Shown here one piece after another: positions 47,257 to 60,200 of a stretch of DNA of 64,000 bases (the stretch's first letter is position 1; every line of letters starts with the position of its first letter). This DNA is from Paraspadella gotoi (lineage: Eukaryota; Chaetognatha): positions 30,988,053 to 31,052,052 of the forward strand of contig CM119263.1 of NCBI GenBank assembly GCA_051294375.1, read 5' to 3'. The notes under the pieces were generated by a model. That model did not search any database and was not told where the DNA came from. It saw only the letters and a list, made by a program, of their open reading frames with translations. Both the position numbers and the translations under genes were made by a program.

Positions 47257-47644
47257 AGATAAGGATTTGGCTCGAGGACGCCGGCCAACGATGGAGATGA
47301 ACGGCTCTGAGGATTCTTGGGATGAATGGAATTAGGAGTTAGGAGGGTTTAATGAAGTGCGACTTATCTGGCGTTAAACTTTAGGGTTATAATTTTTATA
47401 ATTTAAAGAGTGCCGGTCGAGCCATAAACGATTTTAGTGAAAATCCATCTCCCTCGAGAATTTGAGTTGGTTCCTGTCATTGTTTTCTCCGTCGAAAAAA
47501 AGTCATCGTCTAATTTTAATTCAATTCACTTCCTCATCTCTTCCTCTCCTTGTTGTTGTTTTGTTTTTCAGAGTCTTTCCTCTACTATAAGGATTTGGCG
47601 TGAACGCCATCTTTTTCTAAAAACTAGGAGACGTGGACTGGCCG

Positions 47645-49305
47645 ATGATGAAGCACTCGGAGGTTTGGGAGATTGACAATTTTTCATGGCTTTCGCGCGA
47701 GACGAAAGTCTTGAGAAGTCGCACCTTCATCGCCGGTGCAGGCGAGTGGAGAATCAAGCTCTTTCCTTTCGGTGACGGAGTTGGAAGTGGAGCGGGCGGT
47801 GCAGCCGTCGGCGGAGCGGGCAGAAAAGCGAGCGGCGGAGTGCTAATTAAAAATAACGAGGAGTTCGTTTCTGTCTACCTCCAACTCGTTGGTCGGACGA
47901 CGATGACGACAACAACAGCAACGAAAAAGAGAAAATCTTCTGCTTCTTTCGGAATTAGATCTTCTTTCAGGTTAGTATTATAATACATATTTATTGTTAT
48001 ATGTTTTTATCTTTTTTAACTCTCATTTGCATCCTTTGTTTGAGCTCTTATAATCACGTATTTTATTCATGTATACTTAACCTTCAGCTTCACCCTCAGT
48101 GTAACATGACCGTACAAACTTAAAATGAATTCGCCGCTTTAGTTTCTTCGTTTTGGACGCTTCGGGCGCCGTCCTTTGGTCTCAGAAATCGGCGGGCTAC
48201 TCAGCGAAGGAGCGCCGCTTCTGCTTCGACGCTTCCAACGGCCGATCCAAGATGTTCGGCTATCGACAGTTCCTCTCACGAAGTCGATTCAATATCGTCT
48301 TCCCTCCCGCCGGAAAGCTCACGCTCAGGTGGCTGCGAAACCCATCGCTTTCTTTCACGAATAATTTTAAGTTTAAACCAATATTTAAAACATGTTATGT
48401 TTCTAATTTAATAAATATCTGTTCAGATGCGATCTCAAGATTGGCAAGACGGCGGACGACGAGGAATCCATAACAACAACAACGAGAGATTTTTCTTGTC
48501 TCTTCGATTTGGTGAATCGAGATACGACGGAGGAAGCAGAAGAAGAAGAGGATAAGAAGGTGAAATTGGCCGACATTGGATTCGTTGTCGATGGCATCGA
48601 GATTAAGGCGCACAAGGTGAGGAAACGTTAAGCATGGGATCTTTTTTTTTTAATTATAAAATTATTATAATTAGGACTACTCGGGCAATAATTGAAAATT
48701 AACTTGTATTGTTATTTAAAATACTAATGAATGGCTGGTATGAGTGCTTTTCTTTAATAATTTTTATGATTTCATGTAACATCCAAGATACAAGGATATA
48801 ATGCCAATAAGAATATAAAATGTAGATTTTTACTGAATTCGGTAACATGCAAATGAGATAAAAGGGCTCTTTTTTTCTCAACGTCTTCAGACTATCCTGA
48901 GCAAACGGTCGAAAGCCTTCAAAGATCTTTTTGACTCTTTCCCCGATCGAGATCGTTTCGCCGTCGACTCCGCTTTTCCTTTCGATCTCCGCCTTTCTGA
49001 AGATGCCTTGAAGGTTAGGCCTACTTTTCAACGACGAATAAACAAAGCGACTTTTTTGTTTTATGTATAAAGACTTAAAATCGTTCAAGGATACCCTCCG
49101 CTGGATCTACGCGGACACGCCCACTGTCCTGACCGCCCCCTTCAACCGCTTCCGCCGCCTCTGGTCACTCAACGTGGAGCGACTGGCGACGATGATGATC
49201 GCCGGACGAAACTACAAGATGAGCGACCTCGTCGCCGCCTGCGAATCGAAACTCATCCAAGTCTTCCGACTCCGCAGCAAACGCACCTTGTGCAAGTGCA
49301 AGTGA
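47645..49305 (+). CDS. MATH-BTB domain protein, SPOP-like
   Basis: Likely substrate adaptor of CUL3 ubiquitin ligases, judged from domain order. Five exons (47645-47970, 48143-48328, 48427-48616, 48891-49013, 49090-49305) join to about 346 residues. The MATH domain fills about residues 1-190, starting SEVWEIDNFSWLSRETKV, with EEFVSVYLQLV and later SKMFGYRQFLSRSRFNIVF in the expected order. A Gly/Ala-rich loop is inserted in its first half. The BTB domain follows: KLADIGFVVDGIEIKAHK, a helical stretch, then DTLRWIYADTPTV. The BTB is short and divergent, with an unusually basic C-terminus (RLRSKRTLCKCK). An in-frame GTG lies at 47633, but the first ATG is 47645; a 5' non-coding exon is possible. 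Acceptor 49089 was preferred over 49072 because it keeps phase. It differs too much from SPOP to name as an ortholog. Confidence 0.85.
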
Positions 49306-49429
49306 GGACCTATTCTTCAAGAGGACTAAAGGGGTCTTAGCAGACAGTTGGTGACATCAGTAGGCCGATGCACCACTGTAACTCTCGCGGTTTCTGAGTA
49401 GAAGAAGCACTGAAAGTTACGTACCGAAA

Positions 49430-49995
49430 TTCTAAAAGTCAATTATGAACAACATACCATCAGTGAACATTAATTTGTAAAAAAAATTAATTTTGTTTTT
49501 TAATTTTCGCAATAGGCTATATTTATATATAGTACTATCCTTATAAAATCGAAAAATGTAAAAATTTTGATTGCAGATTTGAATTCCTCGTCAAAAGTTG
49601 ATAAAAGAAAATATAAATCATTTTTAAAAATTCTTTCATTAAGTGGGTTAAAAATTAAAAAAACTATATTTAATATATAAAAAGTTAATTTTCAGCTTAA
49701 AATATAGCTTTTTCTAATTTTTGACCCACCTAATAAAGGAATTTTTCAAAAAGTTATATCTTTTTATCAACTTTTTATGACGAATCCAAATCTGCAAAAA
49801 AATCTTAGAAAAAACTTTTTGAAATTGTAACATTTATTGGATTAGTACTAGTATAAATATGGCCTACTGCATAAATTGTAAAATTTATTATAAAGTTTTT
49901 TATACATAAATGTTCATTAGTATAATGTTGTTCATTCCTCACCTTTAAAATTTTAATTAAAGTTAATTTAAGAAATTTTACTACGCCTTACTGAA
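49430..49995. mobile_element. Large palindromic (foldback) element
   Basis: The two halves are imperfect reverse complements. Left-arm words such as GAACAACATACCATCAGTGA and CAGATTTGAATTCCTCGTCA recur inverted on the right as TAGTATAATGTTGTTC and GACGAATCCAAATCTGC; the centre is near 49690. It is AT-rich and has no ORF. It lies between the MATH-BTB gene and DOP1. It fits a MITE/foldback transposon. A related half lies at 11195-11345. Confidence 0.6.
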
Positions 49996-51480
49996 CAAGC
50001 TTCGGTCGGCAGTAATATGCGGGAGGCCAAAAGTCCGGCCAATGTCATGTACAACTAACTGAATGGTAAGACAATCAGGTAAATGTGGTAACAAGAACCA
50101 AAGAGCTACAGCAAATAAAACTGTAAAGTAAAATGAGGCACAAACCATAAATAAGGCACATAATAAAGTAAACGTAAAAGTAATAAAACCAAATATGAGT
50201 TCGTGAATCGCAGATGAACGGAGGCAGACGATCCCGAAAGAGAGAAGCCATGAACGTGACCGTAACAGCTGTTGAGTTGGAATCGGTCGTCAAATGGTCC
50301 ATTCTGATTCTGGCTTATCTGTTTAGAGTGATAATAATTATACTGTTGAATATTGATTCATTAATCATTATCCATCGAACTCTCTCTCCATTCAAGTCTG
50401 AAGCGAAATGGAAAAGCGACTCGCGATGAGGATTTTTTTCACTTCGACGACAAACCCTTCGCTCTCGACAAAATGGCGGGCATCGCTTCCCTCGTCAGCG
50501 CCGCGAGATTGGGAGCCTATCTAGAGTCTTGTCGGACGGCGAGGCGCTCGGAGTGAGGAGGGTTTGACCGAGAGGAAAGTCTGATGAATGGGAGGAAAAG
50601 CCAAGAAGGGAGAGAAAAGAAAATAGTAGGAGAGAAGATAGAAAATCGAAGCCTGATGTTCGATGGCGGAAGTCGGAAAGACTTTCTAGTTTCACTTTCC
50701 AGTTTTTTCGATTCCGACGAAGCGAATTTATTTTTAAATTCGTCATTTTCATTTTTCAATCGTCGCTTTTGTGATTGGTGTTTTTTTTTCGCTCAACCTA
50801 AAATTAAAATTGTTTCGTGATTATGTTCTCATAATTTTAAATTCTTTGATCTTTTTTTAATTCGAATTAAGTTCAACTCAAAGTTGAATTTTGTTTTTTT
50901 GTATATAATTTTTTGAACAACAAACTCTTGCTTTCGTTGTATTTTGAATGAAAAAAATATTTGTTTCTTACTTTCTGTAATAATTTTACTACGGATGCCA
51001 ATCGCTTTTTTCGTTTTTGGTGCAATAGTTTTGCTTTTTTTTTTTCATTTTTAGGAGGCAAAGTAAGATCAATTATCGCGGAATTATATTCGGATCCTCG
51101 CTGACGTCACCAGAAACGATAATAGCGTGTTATCGTGTTTGGTGGGAATATTCGCCTAAGATGCATAATAATAAAATTAAAGATAGGGGTTAATGTAGTA
51201 TGGCCGCTTTGTAGAGTTATCGAATGACAAGATCGAGCGGAAATCTTTATAACGATTCACGATTTTGAATTAAAGTTAACGTCCGAAATATAAATTTATT
51301 CGTGCACCTCATTACAGTCTGATCGTTAGATGTAGCGGTATTTAACTTTTTAAAAGCTAAGAAGAAGAATAAACTCCAAAAATGAGTCGAACTTAGAGGA
51401 AGAAAAAAAGACAAAGGAGCAAAAAAGAAAGAAAAACAAATATTTTTCCTCCGACAAAAGAGCAACTCGTCTCGAGGAAA

Positions 51481-54400
51481 ATGGCGGACGAGGTGACGCT
51501 CATAGCCTCCGATAAAAAATACCGTCAGTACATGACGGAAGTTGAGAGGGCGCTCCGGGCTTTCGAGTACACGAGCGAGTGGGCGGACCTTATCGCCGCT
51601 CTGGGCAGACTCAACAAAGTCCTCCTGCAGAACAACAAATATCAGGTTGATGTCCCGCCTCTGAAACCTTTTTCTCGGTTCCGACGATGGAGCCTTCCCC
51701 TGCCTTCCTCATTTCGCCCTCACCATCACCTTTTTTTCAGGTCGTGCCGCGTCGTCACGTGATCGGAAAACGTTTGGCCCAGTGCCTTCACCCGGCCCTT
51801 CCATCCGGGGTTCACCTCAAGTGCCTCGAGACTTACGATATCATTTTTCAGGTGCGAACATCAATTCCCTTACGTTTAATGGTAACGGAGATCACCTTAA
51901 CCTCCTTTGTTTTCATGTAGGCCATAGGGAAAGACAAATTGGTCGAAGATCTTTTCATTTACGGATCCGGCATCTTCCCTCTCCTCGGTCAGTCTGTCAT
52001 TCTATCTTTTTTCAAATTCCATATCTCTACTCTTTCCACTTTTTACGCTCAATTCTCTCCTCCCCCCCTCCCCCCGCTTCAAATCAGGTCAAGCGGCGAT
52101 GAACGTGAAACCGATGCTGTTAACGGTTATAGAGACTCACCTCCTCAGTCTGGGCACGATGCTGCGACCCGCACTGACCGGCATGGTGGTAGGGCTATTA
52201 CCCGGTCTAGAGGAAGGGGCAGAGACCTACGACAGAGTCAACTCGCTGCTGGAGAAAATCTCCGTCGGCGTCGGACTCTCCTATTTTTACTCCGCCATTT
52301 GGGAGGCGATGTTGCTTTCTGCCTCCGTCAGATGTCAGGGTGAGTCTCGGGGAGAGGGTGGGAAATGATATCTGGGTATGCATTCATTTAATAATGCAAT
52401 ATGTTTTGATTTAATTCCAGCGGCGGCCTTCGTCATGTTGCATTTCAACAAGAAACAATCGTTAGACGATCAACTCTTCCTCATCGGAAGGAATCCCAGC
52501 GTCATGGTACAGGTGATATTCTTTCGATGGTGAAGTTGATATTTCCTTCATGATTTTTCTGTCAAAATCTCGCGTTTGCCTTTCGATTCTGATCTTAATT
52601 GGCGATCGATCTTATTCAATCGCAGGCAATCAGTTCCGCCCTGTTGGACCCAAACATTTTGGTGCAACGAAGCGTCCTCGACGTTTTGCTTCTTTGCTTT
52701 CCTCTTCACAGTCCTCATCTCACTAAACAGGTAGAGACTCGTTTAATCAGACCCAGAATTCCCAATTCTTTCATTTCTCCAACGTTCCTTCCTTCTTCTT
52801 CTCCCACAGGATCACCTCCAACACATGCTGGCCTCTCTCAAAGTTCTGCTCCGTCGAGACATGTCGCTCAATCGAAGGCTCTACGCTTGGCTCTTGGGAA
52901 CGGATTCCAATGGAGTCTCGCTGCTTCCAGGTTATTGTTTAAGGCGTCCTCTTGCTTTAAAACTTAAACCGCTTTGTTAATCATATGATTCTTGGTCGTT
53001 TTTTCAGTGAATTTTCAGTTGTCTTTGGCGAAGAAGAGACAGGCTCCTGGAGCGGGCAACGACGCCGCTTCCGATGTCGCCTCCAACGCCGCCTCCAACG
53101 CCTCCAAGAGCGCTCCCTCCATCAAGAATGCGACGCCGTCCTCTGCCTCCACCGCCAAAGATCAGCCGATCGGTGTCCCCGCCTTTCACTACCTCGAAGT
53201 CTACAGCAAAGATCTCTTGGTTCAAGCCTTGGTTCAGGTCCGGAGACAGGAAAAGAGAAGTAAAAAGAAAGGAAATCAGTCGCGAAAAAGAAAAAGGAAA
53301 AACTGGTTTTAATAGAGAAGAGGGCGATGGAAGATTATAATTCATAAAACGATAAGGAAGATAAGTAAGAAAGACTTTATTAAAATTCATTAGTTTGTTT
53401 GTTTGTTTGTCCTATGGCAAACCGAGACAAAAAACTAAAACTTCAATCCTTGCCAAAATATATACTATATCTCTCCCGTTTTCCAGCTGGCTCGCAATCC
53501 GGAGGCCTGGGCGACCCCTTCCACCCTGGAGCATCACCGGGAGTCGTCCTCGACGCCCGCGTCAACCAGCGTCGCAGAGAGACTCAAGCTCTTTAGGATC
53601 CTCATGACTCTGCTGGAGAAACCGGAGATCGGGCCGCTAATCATCGAGGGCAAGTCTAATCATAGTGATGAAGAATCGGTCTTGTTGTTGTTGTTGTATG
53701 ATAAAGATCAAATGAATGTTATAACTTCCGCATGTTTCTTTAGACGTCCTCATCGAAATATTCCGCTTTCTCTACTCCCTCTGCCTGGAGGAGCAACGGA
53801 ACGCCCAACAGGAGCGGGAAGGGCACGATTGGTCGGAGGGAAAGCTCACGCTCCAGGTTTGTAAAACCGTTGTGCTAGCTTCGAACAACGTTTCCTTTGT
53901 TTAGTCAAGCTGCTTATGAGTAATGCCGATAAGAAAGGATTTTTCGGCGCCGTTTTTAGGTAGAGGTGTCAGATGTGCGGCGATGGCGGCGCCGATGGTT
54001 GCTCGATGCTTTGGAAAGAGTATGGCGAAAACCCTCGCACTCTCATTCGATGTGGTACCTCGTGGTCAGGAAGATTCGCTTAGCCTCTTCTTTTCCGCAT
54101 GAGTTGATTATTTATCATTTGTCTCTATTTTCTGACTCGCGATTAATTTTTCGTCCAAGAAATACTGAAATTTCGCTTTAAATCATTTTCAATTCTGTTA
54201 TTCTTTTATTTTATTTTCATTTCATTTTTTTCTCTCTCTCTCCACCCCGCTCCCGGCCAGCCAATCGCCAGCACCCACTCCTCCCCCCACCATCTGGTCG
54301 CCGGGAGCGAGGTGGTCAAGACGGCCAACCTTCTCTTCAGCAGCTTCGAACCTTATTACATGTGGGATTACCTGGGTCGACTCTTTTTCGCCGCCTGTCA

Positions 54401-56316
54401 CTACGCCGACGATCCCGACGACGCAAAGTCCGATTACGGTCAGAGACTCAGAATCGAGGATAGCTTTTGGACATTCTCGATGCTTTGGTTCCGCTTTATT
54501 ATTAATGTGTTGCATCCTATTTGCAGGTCAGTTGCCATGGGAACAAGAGACGATCTCTCGTTTGCGAGGAAAAGCGAACATAATGGAATTGTGCGATCTT
54601 GTCTCTTTCTTGTTGGACAACGCGTCGTTGGAGACCTACACGGGTGAGGGATCAGTTTTATTTATTTAATTTCTTTAAAATTTATGTTATGTCACTTTGT
54701 TCCTTTGTTTAAACTTTAGAAACTCAGACGGAGCACCTCCCGTCGCTGTTGTATCACATCATCAGCGCCATCACTCGGTTCGTCAACGCGTTGAACGACA
54801 GAGAATTGACGGCCTCTCTCGGCCTCTGTATGAAACTCTTGGGGAAGGTCATGCCCAGCATGTCGACGGGGCAAGGTGAGTGCGTTTGGCTTAGGACAGA
54901 TAGGGAGATTAAAATGTCGGATTAATTATTCCTATCAGATTCGCATTCGCCCTCCGTCGAAGGCGCCACCATCAACGCCTCCTCGGATGACGTCGCTGCT
55001 GTCGAGACGCCGAAAGGAAAAAATAGCGCCGCCGCATCTTCGACGCCGAGACCCAACAGAAAGAATCTAGCTCCTGAGCCTCCTAACGTCTCCGTCAATG
55101 CGTCGACGCCACCGAGAAACGACGCCGGATCCGTGAGGGCGCCGGGTAAGGTCGAGGAAGGTGAGTTTTTTGACATCCTCTTTATATCTTGATTCTCTCT
55201 TATTCAAGGGTCTCCGTCACGCCTGACCCATCCGCCGCCCGTTCCGTCGCCCATCAAGACTTTCGCGGGGTCAGCGTCTCCTCTCATGCCTTCCGTCGGA
55301 AATTCCCCCGAAAAGATTCAAATCGTGAGTCAAAAATCGAGGGAATTTTCGTGATTAAAGGAATTTTAAAGATTCTTCTTTCAATTTCCAGATGGAAGTG
55401 GAAAACCTTTCCCCTCAAGATCTCCTTCAAGCTTGCATCTTGAGTTTCCACGAGTTTTTCTCCACTCTCGTCATCAAAAAGATTTTTAGACAAAAGGTTT
55501 GGTTTTCTCGTATTTTCGTATTTTCACGACGCCTGTTATGAAATGTTTTAATTTGTTTCTTAGCGATTGTCGGGTTTTATAACTGTAAACTTTAATGTGA
55601 CAATACAAACTTGGAAACTTGTAAAAACGTAGTTTCAAGCGGGCGATACGATTTAATGAGTTCAAGCGAAAACTAAATGTGGTTTAAATTTCTCTCTCAA
55701 AAAACGGGGCTGTGACTCATTGACCATAAAAAGTAAAAGTCTCTAAATTTGACAACGATTAAACTTGTGGAAAAAGAGAGTCGGGCCGAAACATCTTTCA
55801 CACGTATTGTTTTTAAACTCTTTTATTTTCTTTCTAGGAAATTCTCTCCCAATGTTTGGAACTTCTCTCCGCTTCCTCCTCCGCCACGGCCTCTACCTTG
55901 GCGCTGCAGAGACAGGACGTGACCCGCGTCGCAACGGGTGCCAAGGGCGCCTTTTACGTGAGCGAGGCGGCGCCGGGTCGAACCGACGGATCCGCTTTCA
56001 CCGAAGCCTTCGCTCTCGCCTGTCAACTCCTCGTCGAGTTCAGCTCCTTTCCCCGCTATCAGTCCTCGTTGCCGCCCGTAGGATTTTTTTCATAAGAAAA
56101 TTGAAATAAATAATCAAATTAAACATTAAATATTTCCTTCTCACGCCAGGATTTCTTCTCGCCGGCCGGGAGCGGCGCCGGTCTGGAATCCCTCCCCAAT
56201 TGGGCCAAATGTTTGTTGGCGACTTCTTGTTTCGTCGATTCCTTCCCCGTCCAGAAGTCGGCCATCGCCACCACGCTAGATCTGGTGACTCTCACGCAGA
56301 CCGTCCTGGCGCAGCA

Positions 56317-56354
<38 letters not shown>

Positions 56355-57243
56355 TTTGTGTTAATAGATTCTCTCTTTTCCTCCTCCTCTTTTAAGGCGG
56401 CGGCAGCGGCGGCGGCGTCATCGCCTTCGTCCCTTCAGATCGCAGATGCGTCGTCGGTCGGCAACGTGAGCGTCGTCCTCAATCCCGCCCTCTCGGTCGC
56501 CGATCTCGAGAATCTCGCCAACAACTCGAGGTGGGCGTGGTCGCTTCACATAAATCAATTAATAAATCAATCCAATTTTCTTCCAGGTATTTTTCCCTCG
56601 TCGCTTACGAACTCTGGCGATGGATGAGCGACGATCTCTCCGATCGGCACCGCACGGCCGTCGAACTCCTCGTCACTTTACATCAGGTGCGTTGAAGGGA
56701 ATCCTTAGATAAGGATGACGATGACGATGATCCTTCGTCTTCTCCAAGGTCTCTCCCTCGCCCCGCATCTGCGAGGACATCATCTCCTCCGCCATGTCCT
56801 CCCCCGACATTGTCCATCGCCTGGCCGGTTTCAAAAAGTTCTTCTCCGCCTGGCACCTGACAAGGGAGCTCCGCCTGCCGGCGACGCCGTCTCTCCCGTC
56901 GTCTTCGCCGTCGCCGCGAAGCCGCGTCTCCGGCGTCGCGGCGAAACCTTCGATGGCGGGAGAGGCGCCGCTGCCGAGGACGTTTCATCGCTCGTTGCTG
57001 CTGGGTGAGTAAAGAACTTTCTTCACTAACTTAACCGATTTAACTTACCATTTCTCTTCTTTTAGGTCTCGACGCCCTCGACAACCCGGCTGACCCGTGT
57101 CGTGGCCTAAGTCTCACGTGGTTGACCCATGCAGTGCAGCGTGGCGACGTAGCGCGAATCCTGGAGCCGCTGCTGCTCATCCTGCTGCACCCTGACACGG
57201 CGAGGATCTCGGTGCAGCATGTCCAGTTGGCGCCTCCGACGGT

Positions 57244-57276
<33 letters not shown>

Positions 57277-60200
57277 GAGACGTTTCTTTCTTTCATTTTT
57301 CGTTTTTCGTCCGCCAGGCAACGATCCTCACCAGATGTCACCAGGGGCCGATTTCCTCGAAGTCGAAGAGGACGCGACCTTCTTTGACGTCAACGTCTCC
57401 CGATCTAATCGAGGCCTTCGTCTATAACCTCTCGTCGAGAGACGGTGACACTACCACCACCTCAATCTTGCACTTGGCGCTCGCCGCCAACTTCAGCACC
57501 TTGAAGGATCAGTTGGCCATCGCGCCTGCGAGAGTGAGTTGCTATTTTCTAGTTGCTATTTGTTGTTCGAAATGGATGCAAAGTTTGAAACAATGAATTG
57601 GCTAAATAAAAAAATGCATCCTCCCTTTTTTTCGCAGACCCCAGGAGTCGATCCCAAAGCCTTGACGGCCACCGACGTGAAGATCGAGGCGGTGGTGGCC
57701 CGCGTGAAGACGGTCGGTACCGGGGAGTCGGGCGAAGGCGTCGTGCCCGGACCTGCCGACGTCACAGTCTGGATCGGAGGAGCTCAGTACATTCTGCCCA
57801 AAGATCTCTTCGGAAACTCGGGACGGGTAATGTTTTAAAGACTGGATGGGTTAGCGCTGCAGCTGTTGTTGTTACCCCAGTGCGACTGCTTCTGTTGTTT
57901 GTTGTCATGGAAACGCTTTTTATCTTAGACGGAACGTCCGAGACAAAACGGAAACGGGACGGAGGCCCTTTTCGACGATGGCGAAGCAAACGATGGAACC
58001 GACATCCAAATCAAGGTGCACCATTTGGAGAGATGATAATTTTCTTATAATAAAGTAAATTTCGTTCAGTGAAACGAACCGATCATAATTTTGCTTCCAT
58101 ATCTTGTATCGAAACGTAAAAACCAACGATTTTTAACCTCGCATTGTCCTTTTTGTTAAGGTTGATCACTTCGTGGACAGCCACTCCTCGGCCGTCGACA
58201 CCTCGAGCGATGAATCCGACGTCATTACCGACGAAAAGCGGACGCGCGGACGCGAAGGCGGCGTCACCGTCTCCATCCCTCACTCGCGGACGACGACCTT
58301 CAAAGAGGCGGAGTTAGCGAGGAACACCAGCGGATCCTTTGGAGGTGGTTTCGATTGTAGACAAGTGAGGTGAGGTTGATTCCTTGAAAACTTACTTTTT
58401 TTGTTCTCGGATGCCGCAGCCGGCGGTCGACTGGATATGCCGGCCAAGGGTCGTTCCATCTCCGCTTCGACGCCGACGCTCAACACCGACGGCGGATCCA
58501 ACCCGGAATCCGCTCAACCGGGAAAACCGGCGCTGCCTTCCATCCACAGGTTTGTTTATTATTTAAATTTAGATATATGTTTATTATTTAGTAATTGAGT
58601 TCTTTTCTTTCATCTCAGTCACATGCTGCTCTACTCCCAACTCTACGATACCCAACGATCTCTCTACGCGTTACTTAAACTTCGCTCGATGATCACCGCC
58701 AGTCCGCGTCTCTTCCTTTGCGCCATAGGTATAAGTTAACGATCGATTTATTTATTCATTCATTCATTCATTCATTCATTCATTTATTCATTCATTTCGT
58801 TCGCAGCGACGAAGAACATGTCGGCTTCGACGACGCCATTCCTCGCTCAAATCCAGTCCCTACTTTCCCGCCACCGCAACGCCATTTTCGGTCGTAATTT
58901 TTACGGGTCGTTGCAGCAGCCCGACACCACCTTCAGGAACTCCATGTACTTGGAGGTCCTCATCTCTTTGCTGCTCTATTACATCCGGGGATACTTTCCT
59001 AATTTGCTCAGCGAAAGGTGAGGCGAAAGGTTAATCCCCTTGTGAGAAGTTGTTGTTCTCAATTGACTTACTTTCAGGGTGAGTCGCGCCGACGTCATTG
59101 GCAACAAACAAGTGCAAACCATCTCCGCCGAAGTTCTTTCTCTTCTTCTCTCGGAATTGGTCACGATCGGTTTGTTGAACATAGTGTAGTGTAAAAAAAG
59201 ACTAAAACAATTATAAAAAATATATTGTACCTAAAAAACCTAAATTATTCTTATTCTATTCTACTTTTTGTTTAGTGCGCGAGAGCGGTAGTGGATTCGC
59301 GACTTACATCAACGACGTCCTCGCCAGATGCAAAGTCCAAAAGGCCGTTCTCCATTGCCTTTCCGCCTCCGTCTACAACACGCGCAATCCTCGTCAGAAT
59401 CGCGAGCAGGTGGAGGACGACGTCCTTACGCGGCCTTCGACTTTGCAGATAATCTGCTTCATCTTTCATTTTCCCGCGCAATTTGCAGGAAGCGACGACG
59501 ATTTGGTCTCACACTCTCACCGAATCAATCGTCTATTTTAACGAGGAAATTCTTGATAATCAAATCGTAGAAGCTTATCAGGTCAGCTTAGGAAATTAAT
59601 GTTAAATTTAAGCGTGATTAAATTAAATATAATGTTAAAAAATCTGAAGTATTCTTTTCTTCCAACTCCTCTTTCATCAGATGCAACTTCTTCGTCTCGT
59701 CCTTTCCATCATGATCTTGGAGGATCAGCTGGTCTCGTTGAAGGCGACGGGCATCACTGGTTCGAGCCTCTCCGCCGTCGGAAAGGTAAAGAAGCGGATC
59801 GATCAGACGAGACGGCGAATGTCGTCGTCGTCGTCGTCCCCGCCCAAGTCTGCCGCGAGCGGCTCCAGTAAAGGCATGCGGTCTAAAAAGGGCAGAGTGA
59901 GTCCTTTCCTTTATTGAGAATAATTTAAATAAAAGTGAGGATGTTTTGTTCGCTCCTCACGCTTCGTTGTTTCATTTCGTTCGCTTCTAACACTATTTTC
60001 TTTGTTTCTCCCTAATTCTGACGTTCATTTGTTTGTCATTCGTCCCTCCTCAAGACGACGCCAGCGCCGCCCTCCGTCACCGGCGGCAACTTCAACACTG
60101 TCTCCGGCGTCGACGTCGATAAATCAAAGACCGGCGCCACTCAATCCGTTCCGACGTCGGGAAGTTCCGCCAAATACGTTCCCGGGGTCCCGTGCGCGCA

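Noticed and set aside
47633-47644. GTG at 47633 as start of the MATH-BTB protein
   Set aside because: Non-ATG initiation is not needed: ATG codons follow in frame at 47645 and 47648, before the conserved MATH start.
50214-50830. Small frames upstream of DOP1, including one starting MAGIASLVSAARLG
   Set aside because: Short, no splice partners, no recognisable family; probably spacer or an untranslated region.
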